In this document: positions 33,541-42,373 of the stretch, piece after piece | Numbering within the stretch: position 1 is the stretch's first letter | Layout: every line of letters begins with the position of its first letter | Assembly (NCBI RefSeq): GCF_003020115.1 | Contig: NZ_PYFX01000020.1 | Location: forward strand, 30,436 to 94,435 | DNA from: Bradyrhizobium sp. MOS002 | GTDB lineage: Bacteria > Pseudomonadota > Alphaproteobacteria > Rhizobiales > Xanthobacteraceae | Reading direction: 5' to 3' | Length of the DNA: 64,000 nucleotides | Translations under genes and position numbers: made by a program | Notes under the pieces: model-generated | Database searches by the model: none | Told to the model about the DNA's origin: nothing | What the model saw: only the letters and a program-made list of their open reading frames with translations

Positions 33541-35796
33541 CTACGTCAGCAACTCCTCGATCCGGATCGGGAAACGGCGCACGCGCACGCCCGTCGCATG
33601 CCACACCGCGTTGGCGACCGCGCCCGCGCTGCCGGTGATGCCGATCTCGCCGACACCCTTGATGCCGAGCGCGTTGACGTGCGGGTCGTGCTCCTCGACC
33701 GTAATCACGTCGAGCGGCGGCACGTCGGCATTCACCGGGATATGGTACTCGCCGAGATTGGCGTTCATGATCCGGCCGGTGCGGCGGTCGGTGATGGCTT
33801 CCTCGTGCAACGCGAAGGACAGGCCCCAGATCATGCCACCGAACAGCTGGCTCTGCACCATGCGGGGGTTGACGATCCGCCCTGCGGCGAAGGCGCCGAC
33901 CATGCGGGTGACGCGGACCTGGCCGAGCTCGGGATCGACCTTCACCTCCGCGAACACCGCGCCATGGGCGTGCATCGCATACTCCTCCATCGCTGCCGGA
34001 TTCGGCGCGCCGGTGCCGCGCGCCTCGACCTCGGCGACGCCGGCGCGCGCGAGAATCTCGGCGTAGCTTTCGCCGCGGCTTTCATCGTCGCGCCGGATCA
34101 ACCTCCCATCGCGCGCGATCACGCCGGCATTGCCGGCACCGAACAGCGGCGATCGCTCATCGCTGGTGGCGAGATCGGCGAGTTTTGCAATCACGGCAGC
34201 GCCTGCGCTGTGGATCGCAGCACCCGCGGTTGCCGTGTGTGCCGAGCCGCCGGCAATGCCGGCATCGGGCAGGTCGGATGAACCTGCCTTGAACTCGACG
34301 CGGTCGATATCAAGCCCGAGTTCGTCGGCCGCAATCTGCGCTAGCGCCGTCCAGGCACCCTGCCCCATGTCATGCGCGCCGATCTCCATGGCGCCGGAGC
34401 CGTCGCGGCGAAGCACCGCACGCGCTTCAGCCTGGAACATCAGCGCCGGGAACGTCGCCGTGCCCATGCCCCAGCCGACCAACAGGCCGGCATCGTCACG
34501 CATCTGCCGCGGCTGGAGCGGTCGCTTCGTCCAGCCGAAGCGCGCAGCGCCCTGCTCGTAGCAGGCCCGCAGCGCCTTCGAGGAGAACGGCTTGCCCGTG
34601 ATCGGCTCGACCTCGGCATAGTTCTTCAGACGAAAGGCGAGCGGATCGACGCCGCAGGCCCAGGCCATCTCGTCGATCGCACTCTCCAGCGCGATCGAGC
34701 CCGTGGCCTCGCCGGGCGCGCGCATGAATAACGGCGTGCCGGTATTGACGCGCACGGCATCATGCGAGGTGCGGATCGCAGGTGCCGCATAGAGCGTATG
34801 CGAGGCATCGGCCGCAGGCTCGTAGAAATCGTCGAACGTGCTCGACACCGTGCGCGCGTGGTGATCGAGCGCGGTCAGGCGCCCCTCGCCATCGGTGCCG
34901 ATGCGCAGCCGCTGCCGCGTCGGCGCACGATGACCGACCGGGCCGTACATCTGCTCGCGGCGCAACACCAGCTTGACGGGTTTGCCGACGAGCTTTGCCG
35001 CCATGATGCCGAGGACCGGAGGGCCGGCCATGAGCCCCTTCGAGCCGAACCCGCCGCCGAGAAACGGGCTGCGGATGTGGATCTTGTCGTGCGCGATGCC
35101 GAACAATTCGGCAACGCGCGCCAGCGACAGCATGAGACCCTGGGTCGGCATGTCGATCTGCAGATTGTCGCCATCCCATGCAGCCACGATCGCATGCGGC
35201 TCCATCGCGTTGTGATATTGCGGCGGCGTTTCGTAAACCGCGTCGATCCGCTTCTCGGCCGAGGCAAGGCCCGCCTCGACATCGCCGCGGTGATTTTCCG
35301 TCGGGTTGCCGACGCCGACGACCGGCGGCACGAAGCTGTCGCCAGCGTCGAGGCCGATGAGCGCGGGCAGAGTCTCGTAGCGCGGCGCCAGCAGCGCCGC
35401 GCCTTCCGTCGCCGCCTCCAGCGTCTCCGCGATCACGACCGCGATCGGCTGATTGGCGTAGCGGACCTCATTGCTCTGCAACACCTCCATCCGGAACACG
35501 AATGGATTGGTCTTGATCTCGGGGTCGATGGCGAGCTCAGGCTTGTGGCCTGACGTCATGACGTCGACCACGCCAGGATGGCGCTTGGCAGCAGTAACAT
35601 CGAGCGAGGTCACGCGGCCGCGCGAAATGCTGGCGACGGCCAGCACCGCAAACAACATGCCGGGCGGATGATTGTCGGCGGCGTAGGTCGCCTGCCCTTT
35701 GACCTTGAGGACCCCGTCGCGGCGGGTCAGGGGCTGGCCGATGTTCGAGCCGTGGCGCAGATGGGCGGGTGCGCTGGTGAGATTGAGCTCAGGCAT
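33541..35796 (-). CDS. Aldehyde/xanthine dehydrogenase-type molybdopterin-binding subunit
   Basis: This 751-residue large subunit of the xanthine oxidase family begins MPELNLTSAPAHLRHG; the ATG at 35796 overlaps the FAD-subunit stop by 8 bases. Moco-binding landmarks include SPFLGGGFGSKG, MRAPGEATGSIALE, GAHDMGQGAWTALAQ and the C-terminal catalytic region IKGVGEIGITGSAGAVANAV with the active-site Glu. These enzymes hydroxylate aldehydes or N-heterocycles using water. The gene order (2Fe-2S, FAD, Moco) and the extra cysteines in the FAD subunit point to the PaoC type. The substrate is not readable. Confidence 0.9.
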   Translation of the reverse strand: MPELNLTSAPAHLRHGSNIGQPLTRRDGVLKVKGQATYAADNHPPGMLFAVLAVASISRGRVTSLDVTAAKRHPGVVDVMTSGHKPELAIDPEIKTNPFVFRMEVLQSNEVRYANQPIAVVIAETLEAATEGAALLAPRYETLPALIGLDAGDSFVPPVVGVGNPTENHRGDVEAGLASAEKRIDAVYETPPQYHNAMEPHAIVAAWDGDNLQIDMPTQGLMLSLARVAELFGIAHDKIHIRSPFLGGGFGSKGLMAGPPVLGIMAAKLVGKPVKLVLRREQMYGPVGHRAPTRQRLRIGTDGEGRLTALDHHARTVSSTFDDFYEPAADASHTLYAAPAIRTSHDAVRVNTGTPLFMRAPGEATGSIALESAIDEMAWACGVDPLAFRLKNYAEVEPITGKPFSSKALRACYEQGAARFGWTKRPLQPRQMRDDAGLLVGWGMGTATFPALMFQAEARAVLRRDGSGAMEIGAHDMGQGAWTALAQIAADELGLDIDRVEFKAGSSDLPDAGIAGGSAHTATAGAAIHSAGAAVIAKLADLATSDERSPLFGAGNAGVIARDGRLIRRDDESRGESYAEILARAGVAEVEARGTGAPNPAAMEEYAMHAHGAVFAEVKVDPELGQVRVTRMVGAFAAGRIVNPRMVQSQLFGGMIWGLSFALHEEAITDRRTGRIMNANLGEYHIPVNADVPPLDVITVEEHDPHVNALGIKGVGEIGITGSAGAVANAVWHATGVRVRRFPIRIEELLT

Positions 35797-36840
35797 GAAT
35801 GGCTCCGGACGTCGAGGCAAAGGGAGAGGCCGGCAGCGCGGGGATGCGCGCGGGCGTACCGGCGGCGGCAAGGGTCAGCGCGCGAACGACGATGCGGCGC
35901 GCGAGCTCGATCTTGAAGGCGTTATCGCCGGACGGCTTTGCGTCGGTGAGCGCGCGCCAGGCGGCTTCCTGGAAAGCGTCCACCGTGGGCGCGACGTTCC
36001 TGAGGACGTCCTCGGCAGCGCGGGCGCGCCAGGGCTTTGCGGCGACACCGCCGAGCGCAAGCCGCGCCTCCGCGATCTTGCCGTTCTCGATCCGCAGCGC
36101 AGCCGCAGCCGAGACAACGGCAAACGCGTAGGACGTTCTATCGCGGACCTTGAGATAGCGCGCATGCGCCGCAAAGCCCCGCGCCGCAGGCGGCAGGCGC
36201 ACCGCGACGATGAGATCACCCGGTTCGAGCGCCGATTCACGCTCGGGCGTATCACCAGGCAGGCGATGCAGTTCGTCGAGCGCGATCTCGCGCCGCCCGT
36301 TCCTGCCCTCGATCTCGACGATGGCGTCAAGCGCGACCAGCGGCACGCAGAAGTCGGACGGATGCGTGGCGATGCAGTTCTCGCTCCAGCCGAGCACGGC
36401 GTGGGTGCGGTTCTCGCCGTCACGCGCGTCGCAGCCGCTGCCGGCCTCGCGCTTGTTGCAGCGGCTGGCCGTGTCGTAGAAGTACGCACAGCGCGTCCGT
36501 TGCAGCAGATTGCCGCCGACCGTCGCGGCGTTGCGCAGTTGCGCCGACGCGCCGGAGAGCAGCGCTTCGGCGACGGCCGGGTAGGATTTGGCAAAGTCGG
36601 CGTCATGCGCGAGATCGGCGTTGCTCACCAGTGCGCCGATACGCACACCGCCGTCGGCAAGGCGCTCGATCCGATCGAGCCCGTCGAGATGCGTGACGTC
36701 AACCAGACGATCCGGACGGCTGACGCCGCCCTTCATCAGATCGAGCAGATTGGTGCCGGCGGCGAGATAGGCGGCGCCCGGCTGCGCCGCGGCTGCGACG
36801 GCTTCGGCGACCGTGGCCGGCCTGACGTAATCAAATTGCT

Positions 36841-36844
<4 letters not shown>
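35789..36844 (-). CDS. Molybdenum hydroxylase FAD-binding subunit (PaoB-like, with extra Fe-S cysteines)
   Basis: The 351-residue protein begins MKQFDYVRPATVAEAV and has the VAO-type FAD motifs AAGTNLLDLMKGG and LRNAATVGGNLLQRTRC. An insertion holds four cysteines (C119, C129, C138, C157; RCNKREAGSGCDAR), matching the extra [4Fe-4S] site known in E. coli PaoB and absent from ordinary xanthine dehydrogenase FAD subunits. It passes electrons between the Fe-S subunit and FAD. The start overlaps the upstream 2Fe-2S gene as ATGA. No partner cytochrome or ferredoxin gene is adjacent. Confidence 0.88.
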
Positions 36845-37338
<494 letters not shown>

Positions 37339-37449
37339 ATAAGGCTCCGATCAGATATGGACATGAGTCATCGGTCAGCGCGCCACCGCCGTGGCCGCCA
37401 TCGACATGTGCTGGCCAGGCGGAACCCGGCCAACATCTCACCGAAGATA

Positions 37450-37464
37450 CGGAGGCACCCTCCG
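37450..37464. promoter_or_regulatory. Operator candidate for TetR-type regulator
   Basis: CGGAGGCACCCTCCG is a perfect inverted repeat with 6-base arms and a 3-base centre. It sits roughly midway in the 238-base gap between the molybdenum hydroxylase operon and the divergent TetR gene. The rest of this gap shows nothing else I can name. Confidence 0.45.
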
Positions 37465-37576
37465 CTTAACAAGGGCCGGCGAGAAATATTTGGAATTCGT
37501 CGAAACCCCACGCGCCACCAACGCGATGCAGCCGGCAAGGGTTCAATCTAACCAATTCGTGATCTACAGTGCCGGC

Positions 37577-38218
37577 ATGGACGACCACACCGACCAGACC
37601 CGGAAGCCCCGCGCCGATGCCGTGCGCAATCGCGAGCGCGTGCTCGAGGCGGCCAAGGCCGTGTTCAACGCGGGCGGTCCGGAGGCAAGCCTGGAGGCGG
37701 TGGCAAAACGCGCCGGCGTCGGCATCGGCACACTCTATCGGCATTTCCCGACCCGCGAGGATTTGTTCGAGGCGGTGTACCGGCGCGAGGTCGAGCAGCT
37801 CAGCGAGCTCGCCGAGCAGTTGAAGAACGCAAAGGACCCGGTCGACGCGCTCAGGCGCTGGCTGCGCTCAGGGGTCGAATTCGTTGCCACCAAGAAGGGC
37901 ATGGTGGCAGCCTTGGCACTCGCGGTGCAGAGCGGGTCGGAGTTGCATGCCTTTTCCTTTGAACGCCTGACCAAGGCGATCGGCTCGCTGCTCGATCGCG
38001 CAGCCGCGGCCGGCGCGATGCGCGCGGACGTCAGTCCCGAGGACTTGCTGCGCGCGTTCTTTGGCATGTGCTACATGCACGACCAGCCCGGCTGGCAATC
38101 CTCGGTGCTGCGGATGCTCGACGTGTTCGTCGACGGTTTGCGGGTTCAGCCTGTCAAGAAAGCCAAGGTCCGCGCGGCCGCCAAGCCCGCGAAGCCGGCT
38201 GCAAAGCGGAAGCGATAG
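37577..38218 (+). CDS. TetR/AcrR-family transcriptional regulator
   Basis: The 213-residue protein has an N-terminal TetR helix-turn-helix (VLEAAKAVFNAGGPEASLEAVAKRAGVGIGTLYRHFPTRE spans about residues 22-61) and a diverse C-terminal ligand domain ending in a Lys/Ala/Pro-rich tail. The start at ATG 37577 matches the usual family length. It is divergent from the molybdenum hydroxylase operon and is its likely repressor. The tail (KAKVRAAAKPAKPAAKRKR) is unusual and may contact DNA nonspecifically. Confidence 0.87.
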   Translation: MDDHTDQTRKPRADAVRNRERVLEAAKAVFNAGGPEASLEAVAKRAGVGIGTLYRHFPTREDLFEAVYRREVEQLSELAEQLKNAKDPVDALRRWLRSGVEFVATKKGMVAALALAVQSGSELHAFSFERLTKAIGSLLDRAAAAGAMRADVSPEDLLRAFFGMCYMHDQPGWQSSVLRMLDVFVDGLRVQPVKKAKVRAAAKPAKPAAKRKR

Positions 38219-38220
38219 CG

Positions 38221-39111
38221 TCACCCTGTCAGGATCGGCCTCAGTGCCTCGCGGTGATGCACGATGAAGTCGAAGAAGGCGGCGATCCGCGGCACACGCC
38301 GGAGATCGGGATGCGTCAGGATGCGCCAGCTTCGCGTCAATTCCGGAATCGGACCAAGGACGCGCACGAGATCGGCTTCGGCATCGCCGAGCGCGACGGG
38401 AAGCGGACCGATGCCGACGCCGGACTTGATCGCGGAAACGAGGCCAAGCACGCTGTTGACGCGCGCAGCCATCTTGGCATTGGGCGCGATCTGCTTCAGC
38501 CATATGACGGCGCGATGCTTGGCAAGGGATTCGTCCAGCCCGACCAGCAAATGAGACATGAGGTCCTCGACACGATCCGGGCTGCCATGCCGGCCAAGAT
38601 AGTCGCGGCTGGCGTAAACCGCCCAGATCGACTCGGCGATCTTGCGCCCGACCAGTTCGTCGTCGGTATCGCCCGAGCGAAAAGCGATATCGACCTCGCC
38701 CTTTGACAGATCGAGATAGCCGTCGCTCATCACGAATTCGACCCGCAGCGAGGGATGCAGCGCATGAAAGTCGCCGACGAGGCCGGATTGGATGAGCCGG
38801 GCGACAATCGGCTCGGGACAGGTGACGCGGATCACGCCCTTCATGTCCTGCTCGGCGTCAGCGGTCCGACGCTGAAAGTCGTCGACGGTGGCTTCGATCC
38901 GCTCAGCATAGGGCAGCATAATCTGACCGAATTCGGTGAGGCGGTAGCCGCTCGACTGACGCGTCACCAGCGCGCGGCCGAGCCGCCGCTCCAGTTCCTC
39001 GAGCCGCCGGTGCACAGTCGACTGGCTGAGGCCGAGCGCCTTGCCGGCGGCAATGGTGCTGCCATGCCGCGCCACCGCCAGGAAATATTTGAGGTCGTTC
39101 CAGTCGAACAT
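38221..39111 (-). CDS. LysR-family transcriptional regulator
   Basis: The 296-residue product starts at the ATG at 39111 (MFDWNDLKYFLAVARHG). The N-terminal winged helix-turn-helix includes AAGKALGLSQSTVHRRLEELE, followed by a linker helix and an effector domain (about 92-290; RVTCPEPIVARLIQ). It matches the subgroup that begins with WNDLKYFLAV and often regulates an adjacent divergent gene. It is divergent from the exported cupin gene at 39220 and convergent with the TetR gene, with only 2 bases between stops. Confidence 0.88.
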   Translation of the reverse strand: MFDWNDLKYFLAVARHGSTIAAGKALGLSQSTVHRRLEELERRLGRALVTRQSSGYRLTEFGQIMLPYAERIEATVDDFQRRTADAEQDMKGVIRVTCPEPIVARLIQSGLVGDFHALHPSLRVEFVMSDGYLDLSKGEVDIAFRSGDTDDELVGRKIAESIWAVYASRDYLGRHGSPDRVEDLMSHLLVGLDESLAKHRAVIWLKQIAPNAKMAARVNSVLGLVSAIKSGVGIGPLPVALGDAEADLVRVLGPIPELTRSWRILTHPDLRRVPRIAAFFDFIVHHREALRPILTG

Positions 39112-39219
39112 CGAGCGATTATGCACTTCTGCGGCTGCCGGCCGCAATGTTGCGGCTGCCGGGCCCGAACGGCGGCACCTAGGCTGATGTCTTCAGCGAC
39201 TTTTCAATGGAGACTTTGG

Positions 39220-39636
39220 ATGCGCCCCCATTTCACTCTCGCCGCCGCAATCGTTCTGGGATGGTCGGCCGCAGCCACCGCACAGGACCATGGGACACAG
39301 GGTATCGCCAAGCCGAATCTGGTGCTTCAACAAGTGGTTGATGGCTTGCCGAAGGACGAGAAGCAGTCCGTGCGGGTGATGACTGCGTCGTTCAAGCCGG
39401 GGGACAAGACGGTCCATCATACCCACCGCTTCCCGGTGACCGTCTACGTGCTGGAAGGCGCCTTCACACTCGAACTCGAGGGCAAGCCGCCGCTCACGGT
39501 CAAGGCCGGCGAGGCAATGGTGGAACCGCCGAACGTGGCGATGACGGGCTACAATCGGACAACCGGCGAGACCAGGGTCGTGATCTTCTATGTCAGCGCG
39601 GTCGACACGCCCTTCCTCGACCCGCTGTCACATTAG
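39220..39636 (+). CDS. Exported cupin-domain protein
   Basis: The 138-residue protein has a signal peptide (MRPHFTLAAAIVLGWSAAATAQ) and a single cupin domain with the metal-binding pattern FKPGDKTVHHTHRFPVTVYVLEG and a second motif PPNVAMTGYNRTTGE. Three histidines (HHTH) make metal binding likely. The enzyme activity is unknown. It is divergent from a LysR regulator, which probably controls it. ATGGAGAC just upstream serves as ribosome-binding site. Confidence 0.75.
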   Translation: MRPHFTLAAAIVLGWSAAATAQDHGTQGIAKPNLVLQQVVDGLPKDEKQSVRVMTASFKPGDKTVHHTHRFPVTVYVLEGAFTLELEGKPPLTVKAGEAMVEPPNVAMTGYNRTTGETRVVIFYVSAVDTPFLDPLSH

Positions 39637-39702
39637 GCTGTTTGCCTGAGCATCCGCGTGGCGATATCCTTGCTGGCGGGGATGACCAAGCGAGGTTTTG
39701 CC

Positions 39703-40104
39703 ATGCGTGTGCTCCTTGTCCTGATTTTTGCGCTGCTGGCTGGCGCTTCCGCACGCGCCGACGATGTCGCGACGGCACAGGATATTATCCGCGCCCAGGA
39801 GCAGGCGTTCGTCCGCGACGACGCCAGCGCGGCCTATTCCTACGCCGCGCCCGCGATCCGCGAGATCTTCCCCGCGCCCGACATCTTCATGTCCATGGTG
39901 CAAAACGGCTACCCGCCGGTGTACCGGCACAAGAGCTTTGAATTCGGCGACAGCAAGAGCGAGGGCAGCCGGATTGCCCAGCACGTCCATATCATCGATG
40001 CCAATGGCGAGGCGTGGGAAGCGCTCTACACGCTCGAACAGCAGGCAGACGGCAGCTACAAGATCACGGGTTGTTCGCTGCTGAAGGCGGGACAGGCAGT
40101 CTAG
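39703..40104 (+). CDS. DUF4864-like exported protein
   Basis: The 133-residue product starts at the ATG at 39703, which has GCGAGG upstream and gives a clean signal peptide (MRVLLVLIFALLAGASARA). The mature part (AQDIIRAQEQAFVRDDASAAY, PAPDIFMSMVQNGYPPVYR) matches my recollection of DUF4864, a small NTF2-like periplasmic family of unknown function. A longer start at GTG 39658 is less likely. Its stop codon lies in CTAG, which also provides the stop of the convergent MFS gene. Confidence 0.7.
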   Translation: MRVLLVLIFALLAGASARADDVATAQDIIRAQEQAFVRDDASAAYSYAAPAIREIFPAPDIFMSMVQNGYPPVYRHKSFEFGDSKSEGSRIAQHVHIIDANGEAWEALYTLEQQADGSYKITGCSLLKAGQAV

Positions 40105-41366
40105 GTCGCAAAACCCGGACCGGTCCTGACGGCATTCATCCGCGAGCGGATCAGCAGCGTCACGACGATGCCGATATTGAGCGCGTTCCACGCCACGCCG
40201 TTGGTGAACGCAGCCGCGTAGGAGCCGGTGGCGTCGAAGATCACGCCCGAGACCCAGCCGCCGAACGACATGCCGAACACGGACGCGAAGATCACCATGC
40301 CGACGCGAGTTGCGGCCTCGCTCGCCGGCATCGCCTCGCGCACGATGATGGCGTAGCTCGGCACGATGCCGCCCTGGAACAGGCCGAACATCGCGGAGAT
40401 CAGATAGAGCGACGTCAGGCTGTCGAAGAACAGGTAGAATACGAGCGCAAAGCCTTGCGCCAGCGCACCGATCAGAAGCGTCGGGATGCCGCCGATCTTG
40501 TCGGCGAGATAGCCCGAGCCGATCCGGCTGACGATGCCGCAGGCCATCATCAGCGACAGCATCTCGGCGCCGCGCGCCACGCCATATCCGAGATCGCCGC
40601 AATAGGCGACGATATGTACCTGCGGCATTGCCATGGCGACGCAGCAGGAGATGCTCGCGATCGAGAGCAGCACCGTCAGCGTGTTGGTCGAGAGCTTGAG
40701 ATCGACCCGCGGCGGCGGCGCATTGGCATGGTTGCGGACCTTGTCGTCGCCCATCTGCCCGCGCAGGACCAGCACCAGGATGGTCATCAGGCTCACGCAA
40801 GCCAGGCCGATGCCGATATGCGTGGTACGCCAGCCGCTCGTCTGCATGCCCCAATTCACAATCGGCGGCCACATCGTGCCGGCGACATAATTGCCGCTGG
40901 CGACGATGGTCACGGCCAGGCCGCGATAACGCTCGAACCAGTGCGAGGCCTCCGCCATCAGCGGCGCGAAGGTCGCCGACGTGCCGAGCCCGATCAGGAA
41001 ATACGCCGCCACGAACTGCCAGAGTTGGGTCGACAGACCCGCCAGCACATTCGCGACGCCGAGGAAGGCGATGCTGATCGCCATCGCCGCCACAATGCCG
41101 AACCGGTCGGTGATCCTGCCGGCGATGACGCCGCCAAGCCCGAAGCCGAACATCATCAGGGTGAAAGCCAGCGACACCGCGCCGCGCGTGACGGAGAATT
41201 CGGCCTGCACCGCGGGAATCATGACGACGATTGCCCACATGCCGACGCCGCCGATCGAGCCGATCAGAAGCGCAATGGCGAGGCGCATCCAGGCCTGACG
41301 CGAATCAGGGGTGAATGCTTCGGGTGTTTGTCCTGATTGATTTGGCGCGTGCACGGGCGGGACCAT
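40101..41366 (-). CDS. MFS transporter (monocarboxylate/oxalate-formate antiporter-like)
   Basis: This 421-residue inner-membrane protein has 12 predicted helices. The first-half motif GGVIAGRITDRFG is the MFS loop 2-3 signature, repeated in the second half as GSGYLADKIGGIP. Sequence texture (SVTRGAVSLAFTLMMFGFG, SHWFERYRGLAVTIVASGNY) resembles the monocarboxylate or OFA-type subfamily. The transported acid is unknown. It is convergent with the DUF4864 gene, sharing the CTAG stop overlap, and its 5' side faces the copper operon. Confidence 0.85.
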   Translation of the reverse strand: MVPPVHAPNQSGQTPEAFTPDSRQAWMRLAIALLIGSIGGVGMWAIVVMIPAVQAEFSVTRGAVSLAFTLMMFGFGLGGVIAGRITDRFGIVAAMAISIAFLGVANVLAGLSTQLWQFVAAYFLIGLGTSATFAPLMAEASHWFERYRGLAVTIVASGNYVAGTMWPPIVNWGMQTSGWRTTHIGIGLACVSLMTILVLVLRGQMGDDKVRNHANAPPPRVDLKLSTNTLTVLLSIASISCCVAMAMPQVHIVAYCGDLGYGVARGAEMLSLMMACGIVSRIGSGYLADKIGGIPTLLIGALAQGFALVFYLFFDSLTSLYLISAMFGLFQGGIVPSYAIIVREAMPASEAATRVGMVIFASVFGMSFGGWVSGVIFDATGSYAAAFTNGVAWNALNIGIVVTLLIRSRMNAVRTGPGFAT

Positions 41367-41517
41367 GGCCCGCCGATCGCCACAGGGTCAACCATTGTGG
41401 CGCGATATTGGGCATGCACGGTGCACTGCGGTAAGATGGAGCTTGGCGAACGCGCGTTTTGCCATTATTTTGCAAATCAGCGCGTGCAACATGGCCGCGC
41501 GAAGAGCATATCGGCGA

Positions 41518-42000
41518 ATGTTGCTGCGATTGACACGATCGATGCGGATCAGGGTGGGGCGCTTCGTTGCCCTCGCCTATCTGTTCTGCGTGCTCGCGCC
41601 GGCCGCGAGCCTCGCCTGGGGCCAAGATCCGGCATCATGTCTTGGCGACGACGTCCTGCTCGCCAACATCGTGCCGGCGCATCATCAGATGCAGACGAAC
41701 CATGAGATACAGACGAGCCATGTGCATGGCGACTCTTCGCATCAACAGGACTCCTCGCATCACCACGCAGGGGTGCATGCGAATCACCAGACCGCCGCGC
41801 AGGACGCGCCCGCGCCGCATCACCACGGCGGCAAGGGTACGCCGGGGCCGTGCTGCGCGATGATGTGCGTGAGCGCGCTGCCGGCCGACCTGCCCAGCGT
41901 CGCAAAGCCGCTTCAGCCGGTTTCCGCCTGCTCGCCCGAGATCGTGGCCAGCCTGCACAGCGCGGCGCCGCCCCTGCACTACCGCCCTCCCATCGTCTGA
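41518..42000 (+). CDS. Histidine-rich exported protein, copper operon
   Basis: The 160-residue product runs from the ATG at 41518. After a membrane or signal helix (VGRFVALAYLFCVLAPAASLA) comes a segment packed with histidines (HHQMQTNHEIQTSHVHG, HHHAGVHANHQ, APHHHGGKG). It ends in a Cys-containing part (PGPCCAMMCVSALPADL) that recalls DUF2946-type copper-associated proteins. It probably buffers or senses copper in the periplasm. Starts at 41491 or 41542 are also possible. It is the first gene in a run of six copper-related genes on this strand. Confidence 0.65.
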   Translation: MLLRLTRSMRIRVGRFVALAYLFCVLAPAASLAWGQDPASCLGDDVLLANIVPAHHQMQTNHEIQTSHVHGDSSHQQDSSHHHAGVHANHQTAAQDAPAPHHHGGKGTPGPCCAMMCVSALPADLPSVAKPLQPVSACSPEIVASLHSAAPPLHYRPPIV

Positions 42001-42079
42001 TCTGACGCGCGACGACGTCAGGCCGAGCGCGCATCCGCGCGCGCTAGCCTGTGGTCTCCAGACAGATCAGGGATGAATC

Positions 42080-42364
42080 ATGCTTACGCTTTCCGGGGCG
42101 AAGTCCGCCGCTGCTTCCGCGGCGCGGGGACGACACTTTCGATTCAATTGGCCGCCGCTGGCCGCGATGGCATTGGCGTTGTCCGGCTGCATGCCGGCAA
42201 CGACACAAGTCGCCGGCGCCGATCCTGCCGATCCCGCGGCCAAGGTCGCGCGCGCCGGCTATCGTTCGACAATTGCGCCCTACACCAGCCTGCGGCCTGC
42301 GACCCCGGCACCATGGCGCGAGCGCAACGAGAACGTGGCGCCGCAGCCCAAGCAAGACCGGTAG
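42080..42364 (+). CDS. Small lipoprotein, copper operon
   Basis: The 94-residue protein has a lipobox AMALALSGC (Cys37), so it is anchored in a membrane after signal peptidase II cleavage. The stretch before the hydrophobic core is long; translation from the internal ATG at 42167 would give a shorter, more typical signal. The mature part is about 57 residues and Pro-rich (YRSTIAPYTSLRPATPAPW). The function is unknown. The position 9 bases before the TolC-like gene suggests a role in the same efflux or oxidation system. Confidence 0.65.
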   Translation: MLTLSGAKSAAASAARGRHFRFNWPPLAAMALALSGCMPATTQVAGADPADPAAKVARAGYRSTIAPYTSLRPATPAPWRERNENVAPQPKQDR

Positions 42365-42373
42365 GAGCGCGCC

